Source of the DNA: Ruegeria sp. THAF33
GTDB taxonomy: Bacteria; Pseudomonadota; Alphaproteobacteria; Rhodobacterales; Rhodobacteraceae
DNA: 64,000 bases
Direction: 5' to 3'
Assembly (NCBI RefSeq): GCF_009363615.1
Contig: NZ_CP045385.1
Location: 747,102 to 811,101 of the forward strand
In this document: in pieces, positions 17,717 through 26,032 of the stretch
Layout: each line of letters starts with the position of its first letter
Position numbering within the stretch: the first letter of the stretch is position 1
Made by a program: the position numbers and the translations under genes
The notes under the pieces: generated by a model
Seen by the model: the letters and a program-made list of their open reading frames with translations, nothing else
The model's database searches: none
What the model was told of the DNA's origin: nothing

Positions 17717-18502
17717 ATGAGCGATACGATTCTTGTACAAGACAACGGGAACTGGGCCGAAATCACCCTGAACCGCCCGGACAAGCTGAACTCGTTCAAT
17801 GAAGAAATGCACCTGGCGCTTCAGGATGCGCTGAAAGCCGCGCGCGACGGCGGGGCCCGCGCGATATTGCTGACCGGTGCCGGACGAGGCTTTTGTGCCG
17901 GTCAGGACCTCGGCGATCGCGACCCGTCGAAAATGGATGGCCCGCCGGATTTAAGCAAAACGGTACGCAGATTCTATGCCCCTCTTGTCCGGTTGATCCG
18001 GTCGATGAATATCCCGGTGATCTGCGCGGTGAACGGAGTAGCCGCCGGGGCGGGTGCCAATCTGGCGCTGGCCTGTGATATGGTTCTGGCCGCGGAAAGT
18101 GCGAAATTCATTCAGAGCTTTTCCAAGGTGGGCCTGATTCCCGACACGGGCGGCAGTTGGCACTTGCCGCGCCTGTTGGGCGAGGCGCGCGCCAAGGGGC
18201 TGGCCCTGACAGCCCAACCCCTTCCGGCCAAGCAAGCCGAAGATTGGGGGCTGATCTGGAAGGCGGTGGCCGATGATCAATTGATGACCGAAGCGCGCGC
18301 ACTTGCCGCGCAATTGGCAAACGGCCCCACCCTCGGGCTCGGGCTGACAAAACAGTGCATTCAAACGGCTGCCACCACGTCGCTCTCGGATCAGCTCGAG
18401 ATCGAAGCAGACGCAATGAAGACCTGCGGGGAAAGCGCGGATTACGCCGAGGGCGTATCCAGTTTTCTTGAAAAGCGGGCACCGAATTTCCAGGGACGCT
18501 GA
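17717..18502 (+). CDS. paaG: Enoyl-CoA hydratase/isomerase, PaaG-like
   Basis: Crotonase-fold enzyme of 261 residues. In the phenylacetate pathway PaaG isomerises the ring 1,2-epoxide of phenylacetyl-CoA to oxepin-CoA and also acts on a later unsaturated CoA intermediate. The oxyanion-hole segments are LLTGAGRGFCAGQDLGD and NGVAAGAGANLALACD; the acidic catalytic region is KVGLIPDTGGSWHLPRLLG, with Asp as in PaaG-type isomerases. It starts the paaG-paaI-paaK-tetR operon; its stop codon overlaps the paaI start by one base. Confidence 0.85.
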   Translation: MSDTILVQDNGNWAEITLNRPDKLNSFNEEMHLALQDALKAARDGGARAILLTGAGRGFCAGQDLGDRDPSKMDGPPDLSKTVRRFYAPLVRLIRSMNIPVICAVNGVAAGAGANLALACDMVLAAESAKFIQSFSKVGLIPDTGGSWHLPRLLGEARAKGLALTAQPLPAKQAEDWGLIWKAVADDQLMTEARALAAQLANGPTLGLGLTKQCIQTAATTSLSDQLEIEADAMKTCGESADYAEGVSSFLEKRAPNFQGR

Positions 18503-18930
18503 TGATGACACCCAAAGAACGTGCCACGAAATCCGCTGAAGCGATGTGGGCGAATGACCAAGCCAGCAAATGGTTCGGGATGGATCTGGTCGAAGTCGAC
18601 GAAGGCCGTGCAGTTCTGACCCTGACAGTCGGGGACCATCACTGCAACGGGCACGGCATTTGCCACGGGGGCGTCACTCATGCCCTGGCCGACAGCGCCT
18701 TTGCCTTCGCCTGTAACAGCCGCAACGTGGCAACCGTCGGCCAGCATACGATGATGAGCTACCTCACGCCCGGAAAAAAAGGGGACCATCTGACCGCAAT
18801 CGCGTCAGAGGTTGCCGTCACCGGCCGCAGTGGCATCTATGACGTCCGCGTCACCAACCAAGACAACACCCTGATCGCCGAGTTTCGCGGAATGTCCCGC
18901 GCGGTCGGCGGGCAGAATTTTCAGGAATAG
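18502..18930 (+). CDS. paaI: Hydroxyphenylacetyl-CoA thioesterase, PaaI-like
   Basis: Hotdog-fold thioesterase of 142 residues. The active-site signature GHGICHGGVTHALADSAFAFA is present. PaaI releases CoA from stalled or hydroxylated phenylacetyl-CoA derivatives and so prevents CoA depletion. The start codon overlaps the paaG stop (TGATG); a second ATG follows at once, so the protein may begin one residue later. Confidence 0.9.
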   Translation: MMTPKERATKSAEAMWANDQASKWFGMDLVEVDEGRAVLTLTVGDHHCNGHGICHGGVTHALADSAFAFACNSRNVATVGQHTMMSYLTPGKKGDHLTAIASEVAVTGRSGIYDVRVTNQDNTLIAEFRGMSRAVGGQNFQE

Positions 18931-18954
18931 CTTCGCGACTGGAGGAGTGACGCG

Positions 18955-20265
18955 ATGGAAGACCTTTCCCCAAACAAAGCGGATCTGGACCCGATCGAGA
19001 TCGCCTCAATCGACGAAATCCGCGCGACGCAGCTTGAACGCCTCAAATGGTCCGTTCGCCACGCCTATGAGAACGTTCCGATGTACAAGCAACGGTTTGA
19101 CGAATCCGGTGTGCATCCCGACGATCTTCAGCAGCTTTCGGATCTGGCGAAGTTTCCGTTCACGTACAAGAATGATCTGCGTGACAACTATCCCTTCGGC
19201 CTGTTCGCCGTTCCACGCAGCCAGATCATTCGCCTGCACGCCTCGTCCGGTACGACGGGCAAGCCGACGGTGGTGGGCTACACGAAAAACGACATCGACA
19301 ATTGGGCGGATCTGGGCGCAAGGTCCCTGCGCGCATCGGGGTTGCGCAAAGGTGACATGGTGCACAATGCCTATGGTTACGGGTTGTTCACCGGCGGTCT
19401 TGGTGCACATTACGGGATCGAGCGGCTTGGCGCGACCGTCGTCCCCATGTCCGGCGGGCAAACCGAAAAGCAAGTCAACCTGATCAACGATTTCCGGCCC
19501 GACGGGATCATGGTTACGCCTTCCTATATGCTCAATATCCTTGAACAGTTCCACAAGGCGGGGCTCGACCCGCGTGAAAGCTCGCTGAAGGTTGGCGTGT
19601 TCGGTGCCGAGCCCTGGACAGACGCCATGCGCGCCGAAGTCGAGGATGCGTTTGATATGCATGCGGTCGACATCTATGGCCTGTCCGAAATCATGGGGCC
19701 CGGGGTGGCCAATGAATGCGTGGAAACCAAGGATGGCCCGGTGATCTGGGAAGATCACTTCCTGCCTGAAATCATTGATCCCGCGACCGGAGAGGTCCTG
19801 CCCGATGGCGAAACTGGCGAGTTGGTGTTCACGACCCTGACCAAGGAAGGTTTGCCGATGATCCGCTATCGCACGCGCGATCTGACCTGCCTGCTGCCGG
19901 GGACAGCACGATCCATGCGCCGGATGGCCAAGATCACCGGTCGCAGCGACGACATGATGATCCTGCGCGGCGTCAACGTCTTTCCCAGCCAGATCGAAGA
20001 ACAGGTCATGGCGACGGGGGGCCTTGCCCCTTATTATCAGATCGAGCTGTACAAATCCGGCCGCATGGACGCCATGCGGGTTTATGTTGAATCGTCCCCG
20101 GATTCCACCGACGAACTGTCCAAGACGGCCGCGGCACGGATGCTGACCAAGCGGATCAAGGACGTCGTTGGCGTCTCAACGGAAATTGTTGTAGGTGACC
20201 CCGGCGACGTCGAACGCTCTCAGGGCAAGGCGAAGCGCGTCGTCGACAATCGCGATAAGGAATAA
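18955..20265 (+). CDS. paaK: Phenylacetate-CoA ligase (PaaK)
   Basis: ANL-superfamily acyl-CoA ligase of 436 residues, the expected PaaK length. It activates phenylacetate with ATP and CoA. The AMP/ATP loop is HASSGTTGKPTVVGYTK (about 95-110), the aryl-pocket and adenylate region is DIYGLSEIMGPGVANEC, and the hinge is RTRDLTCLLPG followed by ITGRSDDMMILRGVNVFPSQ. It has an upstream GGAGG and lies 24 bases after paaI. A close aromatic acid such as a hydroxyphenylacetate could be the real substrate. Confidence 0.93.
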   Translation: MEDLSPNKADLDPIEIASIDEIRATQLERLKWSVRHAYENVPMYKQRFDESGVHPDDLQQLSDLAKFPFTYKNDLRDNYPFGLFAVPRSQIIRLHASSGTTGKPTVVGYTKNDIDNWADLGARSLRASGLRKGDMVHNAYGYGLFTGGLGAHYGIERLGATVVPMSGGQTEKQVNLINDFRPDGIMVTPSYMLNILEQFHKAGLDPRESSLKVGVFGAEPWTDAMRAEVEDAFDMHAVDIYGLSEIMGPGVANECVETKDGPVIWEDHFLPEIIDPATGEVLPDGETGELVFTTLTKEGLPMIRYRTRDLTCLLPGTARSMRRMAKITGRSDDMMILRGVNVFPSQIEEQVMATGGLAPYYQIELYKSGRMDAMRVYVESSPDSTDELSKTAAARMLTKRIKDVVGVSTEIVVGDPGDVERSQGKAKRVVDNRDKE

Positions 20266-20268
20266 GCC

Positions 20269-20865
20269 GTGGCCCGTACAATCGCCAAAGATCACGACCA
20301 GAAGCGGAAGCAAATCCTGAAAACGGCCGCCAAAGTGTTCGCCGACCAAGGGTTTGATCGCGCCTCGATGACCCTGTTGGCAAAAGAGTGCGGGATTTCC
20401 AAGGCAAACATATACCACTATTACGACAGCAAGGATGCCATCTTGTATGACATCCTTGAAACCTACCTGCGCGAGCTTCGCGACCGTATCTGCAATGTGG
20501 ATCTGAACGGTCTTACGTCTGAACATAAGCTGCGGAAAGCGGTGCGCGAAATCCTGTTTGCCTACCAAGGCGCAGATGATGAACACCGGGTGCAGATCAG
20601 CGGCATGAGCGCCTTGACCGAGGAACAGCAGAAGCTTCTGCGCGGGTATCAGCTGGAATTGGTGAATTTTGTGCGCGACATCCTGAAAGAGCTGGCGCCG
20701 ACAGCCTTCAACAATGACAAGGACAAGCTGCGCGGCACCACGATGTCAGTTTTTGGGATGCTGAACTGGTATTACATGTGGAACAGCGGAGCAGGGCCCA
20801 AGGCCCGCGAAGACTATGCCGATCTGGTCAGCACTCTGACCGTCCATGGTATCCAAAAGCTCTAA
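20269..20865 (+). CDS. TetR-family regulator of the paa region (PaaR-like)
   Basis: Repressor of 198 residues. The N-terminal helix-turn-helix is KQILKTAAKVFADQGFDR followed by CGISKANIYHYYDSKDA; the rest is a helical ligand-binding domain. It has a GTG start three bases after the paaK stop, so it is the last gene of that operon. TetR-type PaaR proteins that sense phenylacetyl-CoA are known in proteobacteria outside the enterics. The two matching palindromic sites at 11338 and 17656 are its most likely targets. Confidence 0.88.
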   Translation: MARTIAKDHDQKRKQILKTAAKVFADQGFDRASMTLLAKECGISKANIYHYYDSKDAILYDILETYLRELRDRICNVDLNGLTSEHKLRKAVREILFAYQGADDEHRVQISGMSALTEEQQKLLRGYQLELVNFVRDILKELAPTAFNNDKDKLRGTTMSVFGMLNWYYMWNSGAGPKAREDYADLVSTLTVHGIQKL

Positions 20866-20914
20866 CTGAGGCCTTTCGGGCAAAACCGTTCCAAGTCCAA
20901 CACAGGGGTGCCTG

Positions 20915-20948
20915 CCCTTGACCCGTTGCCACAGTGGCAGGTTCAGGG
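20915..20948. terminator. Possible hairpin between the convergent tetR and hpaI genes
   Basis: CCCTTGACC and GGTTCAGGG pair with two mismatches, around an inner TGCCA/TGGCA stem. It lies between convergent operons, where a two-way terminator would be expected. There is no T-run. Confidence 0.4.
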
Positions 20949-20964
20949 CCGCAACGTGTTTTCC

Positions 20965-22020
20965 TCATCCTGACCAATTAATGCGGAACTCTTCCCGAAA
21001 CGCAAAACGCGCCAGATGAGCCTCGATGACCTGTTGCCATCGGGCCAGATCACCGCGCGCCCGGGTGGCGGCGGTTACGGTCAGGCTAGTGTCGCCTGCC
21101 GAAAGGGTGACGCGGTTCCCGTCCGGAAAGCTCACGCTGCCTTGCGTTTCATCGAACGTTACCTGAGCCTTGCGCGACCAGTGTTTGCAAAGCTGTTGCA
21201 GGTATTTCGACGCCGCGCCTGTCTGCGCGATTCCCGAAGCCACCTGATCGGGCAGCAGGTTGAGCCCATCAGCGGCAGCGGCCCGGATTGCCTTGGCGAA
21301 CAAAGTCACATCGATGTCCGTGGCCACGAATGTTGCCCCCAGATCCAGGCATTTTCGCTGCATGACCGGGTCCAGCGACAATATCCCTGCCGGCTTGCCT
21401 GCCGCAACGATGCGCCGGATCGCGTCAAGAACGGCCTCGATCACGTCCGGGTGCCCGGCATCGCCGATATGGCCCATATCTGCGGCCAGATCCGACGGGC
21501 CGACGAACACCCCATCGACGTCGGTCGCCAGGATGTCGTCCAACGCCTCCAGCCCAAGCCTGTTTTCGACCTGCACCAAAAGACAGATCTGCTCGTCCGC
21601 CGTTTTCAGATAATCCGGGATAGCCGCAAAACGCGAGGCCCGCGCCAAAGCGGAACCTACGCCCCGAACGCCACGGGGTGGATACTGCACGGCCCGCACC
21701 AGTTCGCGCGCCTGATCGCCGCTTTCGACCATCGGCACCAGAATGTTCTGCACACCGGCATCAAGATATTGCTTGATCATCCAGGTCTCGCCAATCGGCA
21801 GGCGTGCGACGGGGGTACTGCCAGATCCTTCAATCACCCTCACCTGCTCGAGGATCGAGCGCAGATCGTTTGGCGCATGCTCACCGTCGACCAGCAGCCA
21901 GTCAAACTGCGCGGTTGCGGCGATCTCGGCGGTGTAGGCATTGGCCAAGCCGACCCAGCACCCGATCAAAGGGGTTCCCGACGTCAGCGCGGCCTTGAAC
22001 GAATTGATTGGCGCAGGCAT
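20965..22020 (-). CDS. hpaI: HpaI-type aldolase fused to a C-terminal DUF2218 domain
   Basis: Class II aldolase of 351 residues; normal HpaI proteins have about 255-265. Residues 1 to about 255 are the HpcH/HpaI barrel: LLVDGEHAPND, QNILVPMVESGDQARE, LLVQVENRLGLEALD (metal Glu) and VDGVFVGPSDLAADMG (metal Asp). It splits 2,4-dihydroxyhept-2-ene-1,7-dioate to pyruvate and succinate semialdehyde, the last step of the pathway. The final 85 or so residues (ASKYLQQLCKHWSRKAQVTF, then HLARFAFREEFRINW) match the DUF2218 family, normally a stand-alone protein of about 90 residues. The frame is continuous and no start signal separates the parts. The function of DUF2218 is not known to me. It is the last gene of the hpa operon. 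Confidence 0.9.
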   Translation of the reverse strand: MPAPINSFKAALTSGTPLIGCWVGLANAYTAEIAATAQFDWLLVDGEHAPNDLRSILEQVRVIEGSGSTPVARLPIGETWMIKQYLDAGVQNILVPMVESGDQARELVRAVQYPPRGVRGVGSALARASRFAAIPDYLKTADEQICLLVQVENRLGLEALDDILATDVDGVFVGPSDLAADMGHIGDAGHPDVIEAVLDAIRRIVAAGKPAGILSLDPVMQRKCLDLGATFVATDIDVTLFAKAIRAAAADGLNLLPDQVASGIAQTGAASKYLQQLCKHWSRKAQVTFDETQGSVSFPDGNRVTLSAGDTSLTVTAATRARGDLARWQQVIEAHLARFAFREEFRINWSG

Positions 22021-22031
22021 TGGCGCTCCTT

Positions 22032-22832
22032 TCAGGCGAAATTGATATCAACTGAGCCAAACGGTCCGAAATCCGCGTGGATTTCTGTTCCCGGGGGGCA
22101 TTCGACCGGGCGGATGAAGCTGCCGGACAGAACAATCTGGCCCGGCGCGATGCTCTGACCGTATTGCGCCATGCGACGCGCCAGCCACACGACGCTTTCG
22201 ACCGGATCGTTCAGCACCCCCGCGCCCAGACCGGTTTCCTCGATCTCGCCATTGCGGAAGGTCAGCGCGCCAACCCATCGCAGATCAAAGGCATCCACCC
22301 TGTGGCGATCGTTGCCCAAAACGATACCGGCATTGGCGGCATTGTCACTGATCGTGTCAAAAACAGTGCGGGCCTTGCCGGTTTCGGGATCCACCCGTTG
22401 AATCCGCGTATCCAGAATTTCGATGGACGGCGCGACGTAATCCGTCGCCGCGATGATATCTGCGCGGGACACGTTTTCCCCGCCTATGGCCGATTTCATG
22501 ACAAAGGCAATTTCGGCCTCGATCCGGGGCTGGATGAAACGCCCGGCCGGAACGGTGGCACCCTGTGCAAACACCATGTCGTCAAACAGAATTCCACTGT
22601 CAGGAATGTCGATGTTCAACGCGTATTGCATGGCTTTCGAAGTCAGGCCGATCTTCCACCCGATCACCTTGCGCCCTTCGGACAGTTTCTGGCGACAGAT
22701 GGCGTTCTGCACCTCGTAAGCGTCATCCATGCGCATCTCGGGGTGGCGCAGGCTGAGCAGGCCAATCTGCTGATGCGTTCGTTCCGCCTGCAACAGATCA
22801 GCGGCCGCGCGAGCATGGTCTTCGGGCGTCAT
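22032..22832 (-). CDS. hpaH: 2-oxo-hept-3-ene-1,7-dioate hydratase (HpaH)
   Basis: Hydratase of 266 residues in the 2-hydroxypentadienoate hydratase (MhpD/HpcG) family. It adds water to 2-oxohept-3-enedioate to give the substrate of HpaI. GWKIGLTSKAMQ and the metal-binding PRIEAEIAFVM are visible. Its ATG overlaps the hpaG stop by four bases (ATGA) and hpaI follows after 11 bases. Confidence 0.93.
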   Translation of the reverse strand: MTPEDHARAAADLLQAERTHQQIGLLSLRHPEMRMDDAYEVQNAICRQKLSEGRKVIGWKIGLTSKAMQYALNIDIPDSGILFDDMVFAQGATVPAGRFIQPRIEAEIAFVMKSAIGGENVSRADIIAATDYVAPSIEILDTRIQRVDPETGKARTVFDTISDNAANAGIVLGNDRHRVDAFDLRWVGALTFRNGEIEETGLGAGVLNDPVESVVWLARRMAQYGQSIAPGQIVLSGSFIRPVECPPGTEIHADFGPFGSVDINFA

Positions 22833-23683
22833 ACTTTTTCGTCCTCAACCGTGTTTCGCAGAGTACCGATACCGTCGACCGAGACCTCGATCACATCACC
22901 GGGTGCCAGGTATTTCGGCGGATCGAACCGCGCGCCCGCCCCGGTCGGTGTACCGGTCACAATGATATCGCCGGGCTGAAGCGTCATGAAAGTCGAGATA
23001 TATTCGATCTCGCGCCGGATCGGGAACATCATGCGGTTCAGCGTATCATCCTGCCGCAGCTCGCCATTCACGCGGGTTTGAAGACGCGCCTCATCCAGCT
23101 GAGCCGCATCCGTGAAGGGAACCAACCACGGGCCGATGGCCCCGGAGCTGTCCCAGTTCTTGCCTTGTGTGACGTTGAACTTGGCGTGCCGAACCCAGTC
23201 GCGAATGGTTCCCTCATTGCACAACGTCAGCGCGGCGATGTGATCATACGCGTCCTGCTGCGGAATGCGGCGGCCATCCTTGCCAATCACGATGGCAACT
23301 TCGCCTTCGTAGTCCAGCGTGTGGTTTTCCGGCGGGCGGATCAGAGGCCGGTCATGGCCGGTAAAGCCACTGGCGAAACGCGGGAACAGGGACATGTATT
23401 TGGGCTGCGCGCTGCCATCTTTGTATTCTGCGTTCCGGTCGGGAAAGTTCACCCCGACGCAAATGATACGTCGCGCATCCGGCATCACCATGTCATAGAT
23501 GAAATCGGGATGGGTGACAGGTTTCCCCCCGGCCGCCTCTGCCAGTTGATCGAACGCCCCGGCCGCGATCACCTCATAAAGGCTGTCGTGTTCCGGGAAT
23601 TCCTGGTTCAAGGCAATGGCACCACCGTCGGTGATTGCCCCGAAGAAACGTTCTTCGCCCGAAACGAAAGTGGAAAACTTCAT
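22829..23683 (-). CDS. hpaG: Fumarylacetoacetate-hydrolase-family decarboxylase/isomerase (HpaG)
   Basis: FAH-fold enzyme of 284 residues. In this pathway it decarboxylates 5-oxo-pent-3-ene-1,2,5-tricarboxylate, and may isomerise the product. Metal ligands lie in LDYEGEVAIVIGKDGR; GDIIVTGTPTGAGA is the family C-terminal signature. E. coli HpaG is a duplicated protein of about 430 residues, while this one has a single FAH unit, so isomerase and decarboxylase activities are probably in one domain or shared with HpaF. I start at MKFSTFVSG, whose ATG overlaps the decarboxylase stop (ATGA). Confidence 0.88.
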   Translation of the reverse strand: MKFSTFVSGEERFFGAITDGGAIALNQEFPEHDSLYEVIAAGAFDQLAEAAGGKPVTHPDFIYDMVMPDARRIICVGVNFPDRNAEYKDGSAQPKYMSLFPRFASGFTGHDRPLIRPPENHTLDYEGEVAIVIGKDGRRIPQQDAYDHIAALTLCNEGTIRDWVRHAKFNVTQGKNWDSSGAIGPWLVPFTDAAQLDEARLQTRVNGELRQDDTLNRMMFPIRREIEYISTFMTLQPGDIIVTGTPTGAGARFDPPKYLAPGDVIEVSVDGIGTLRNTVEDEKV

Positions 23684-25077
23684 TTCATGGCCTCCCACAC
23701 GTCCCGGATCACGTCCGCCGCCATCAACACGTCGTCGCGGGTGGTATCGAACTGCCCGACCTGAAAGCGGATGATCTTGCGGCCGTCGAACATGCCCTGC
23801 GTCAGGTAAATCCGGCCGTCGTCATTCAGCGCGTCCACCAGACGCTGCTGCTGAGCATCGTCCCCCGGGCAGCGGAAGGAAAACAGGCTGAGGATCGGGC
23901 CGGTTGTAATCTCGAACCCCTCGATCGCACCAATCTTTTCCGCCAGTTCGCCGGCCCATGCCACATGGTTGCGGATGCGTTCGCGCAACCCCTCCAACCC
24001 ATATGACCGCAACAGGAACCAGATTTTCAACGCCCGGAACCTGCGGCCCAGTGGGATGGTCCACTCCGAGTAATTCGTCACCTCGGCTCCGGTCGTCTTG
24101 AGGTATTCCGGTTCGATTTTCAGCGTATCGAGCTGCGGCGTGGCGTCCCTCAGGAACTGGATCGCACAATCGAATTGCGCACCCATCCACTTATGCGGGT
24201 TGAAGACGATGCTGTCATAGCGGTCGGCGCCCTGCCACAGAGCCCTGCGGAATTCGGGGCAGATCATGGCCGAACCCGCCCAGGCGGCGTCGAGATGGGT
24301 GTAGAGGTCGTATTTTTGGGCAATATCAGCCACGGCCATCAGATCATCGCAGGCCCCCACACCTGTGCCACCGGTAATTGCAACGATCCCGGCCGGGATA
24401 TGTCCGGCGGCGACGTCATTCTGAATGGCGGCCTCAAGCGCCGAGGGGACAATTCCGAAATTCGGCCCCTGCGTGGGCAACTTGACCAGATTGTCCTGAC
24501 CGATCCCGGCAACCCAGCATGCCCGGTCAATCGATGAATGAACCTGATCGGAACAATAGATCCGCAACGCCCCCTTGGCGTTCAGGCCCTCCCGATTGCC
24601 GGTAAAGCCGGTGGCCCGTTCCCGCATGGTCAGTACCGCCGACAAGGTGGCCGAAGAGGCGCTGTCCTGTATGACGCCGGTCATACCCTCGGGCAATCCA
24701 AGGGCCTGCCGCAACCAGTCGACCATGACGCCCTCGACCTCGGTCGCGGCAGGCGAGGTCTGCCACAACATGCATTGGGCCGCGATAGTCGTCACCAGCA
24801 TCTCGGCCAACATGGACGGGGGTGCAGCGTTGGCCGGGAAATACGCAAAAAAGCGCGGATGCTGCCAATGGGTGATGCCCGGCATCACGATCCGTTCGAA
24901 ATCGGCCATGATGGCGTCCATCGGCTCGCCTGTCTCGGGTGGCGTTGCAACAAGCTGTGCCGCGATTTCCCCCGGCGCGGTCTGCGCCCGCACGGGACGT
25001 TCAGCAAGTGTCCTGTGATAATCCGCCGCCCATTTCGAGATGTGCTGACCCCAATACGAAAACGTGTCCCAGTTCAT
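23680..25077 (-). CDS. PLP-dependent aromatic L-amino-acid decarboxylase
   Basis: Group II decarboxylase of 465 residues. The PLP lysine is in NPHKWMGAQFD. The His in SDQVHSSIDRA aligns with human AADC His192, and the Tyr in VTNYSEWTIPLGRRFR aligns with the loop Tyr332. Both are kept in true decarboxylases, whereas aldehyde-synthase relatives change one or the other, so amine formation is the likelier reaction. It sits inside the hpa operon, overlapping hpaG by four bases, which is not part of the classical hpa set. Tyrosine or DOPA to tyramine or dopamine, feeding hydroxyphenylacetates, is the inferred role. Confidence 0.88.
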   Translation of the reverse strand: MNWDTFSYWGQHISKWAADYHRTLAERPVRAQTAPGEIAAQLVATPPETGEPMDAIMADFERIVMPGITHWQHPRFFAYFPANAAPPSMLAEMLVTTIAAQCMLWQTSPAATEVEGVMVDWLRQALGLPEGMTGVIQDSASSATLSAVLTMRERATGFTGNREGLNAKGALRIYCSDQVHSSIDRACWVAGIGQDNLVKLPTQGPNFGIVPSALEAAIQNDVAAGHIPAGIVAITGGTGVGACDDLMAVADIAQKYDLYTHLDAAWAGSAMICPEFRRALWQGADRYDSIVFNPHKWMGAQFDCAIQFLRDATPQLDTLKIEPEYLKTTGAEVTNYSEWTIPLGRRFRALKIWFLLRSYGLEGLRERIRNHVAWAGELAEKIGAIEGFEITTGPILSLFSFRCPGDDAQQQRLVDALNDDGRIYLTQGMFDGRKIIRFQVGQFDTTRDDVLMAADVIRDVWEAMK

Positions 25078-25135
25078 CTACTGACTTTCCTTTGTGACGG
25101 GATCACCGCCAAATCCTTTTGTTCCGTTGCGTGCG

Positions 25136-25978
25136 TCACACCGAAAAGCTGACATTGGCCTGACCGGTGCCAGAGCTGCCGAAATACGGGGTGTAAATGT
25201 CGATTTCACCCTTGTAGCTTCCCCAGCCCAACGCACCAAACAGCAAAGCGGTGTCATTCATGGCGCATTCACCGGTGCACTTCTTTGCATAGTCCGGCAG
25301 CATTTCCAGAAACTCTTCAAATCGGCCCTGCTGCCACAGCTCCAGAACGCGCATGTCCATCTGGCGGTTGAACTCGCCATTCACGGCATTCAGCCCGTCG
25401 ACCGAGCGTTCATTCGGCGTAAAGTCGTGGCTGAGCGAGCCGGACGCCAGAATGGATACATTGCGGTCCGAACGTCGGATACCTTCGGCAATGGCCTCGC
25501 CCCAGGCCCGGTTTTCCGCGATCGATGAGAATTGATTGACCGCCACCGGCAAAACCCGGGCATTCACGCCATCATTGATGAAATGCATCGGCAGCAGGGT
25601 GCCGTATTCCATGCCCATGTCGGGGTGCGAATGGCCCAGCGCCCGCTCTCCCCGTTCGCGCAGAACGCCAAGGATGGTTTCCCCAAGTTCATGATCGCCG
25701 CGATAGTCGAACTCCATATCCGCCAACATATGCGGCAATTCGTGACTTATGAACCGGCCCTTGTGATGTTCCTTCGTGTTCAGGTGAAACCCTTGATTGG
25801 TGATCCAATGGGTGTCGAAAACGATGAACGTCTCGACCCCGCGGTCGATCGCGTCCTGACGCAGGCGTGCATATCCATCAATGGCGGATTGCCGGATGCC
25901 CTTGTACTTTGGCATCGTGTGGGACATCCAGATGCTGGGTACATGCGTGATTTTTGCGGCCTGTACTATCTTTCCCAT
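25136..25978 (-). CDS. hpaD: 3,4-dihydroxyphenylacetate 2,3-dioxygenase (HpaD)
   Basis: Extradiol ring-cleaving dioxygenase of 280 residues in the LigB-type (class III) family, like HpaD of E. coli. It opens homoprotocatechuate to 5-carboxymethyl-2-hydroxymuconate semialdehyde. Candidate Fe(II) and catalytic histidines appear in FDTHWITNQG, GHSHPDMGMEYGTLLPMHF and GSLSHDF. It follows hpaE after 54 bases and precedes the decarboxylase by 58 bases. Confidence 0.93.
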   Translation of the reverse strand: MGKIVQAAKITHVPSIWMSHTMPKYKGIRQSAIDGYARLRQDAIDRGVETFIVFDTHWITNQGFHLNTKEHHKGRFISHELPHMLADMEFDYRGDHELGETILGVLRERGERALGHSHPDMGMEYGTLLPMHFINDGVNARVLPVAVNQFSSIAENRAWGEAIAEGIRRSDRNVSILASGSLSHDFTPNERSVDGLNAVNGEFNRQMDMRVLELWQQGRFEEFLEMLPDYAKKCTGECAMNDTALLFGALGWGSYKGEIDIYTPYFGSSGTGQANVSFSV

Positions 25979-26032
25979 GGCAATTCCTCCTCGTGTAATG
26001 GGCTTGCCCCAGCCGGGGTCGGCCTACGTGAT

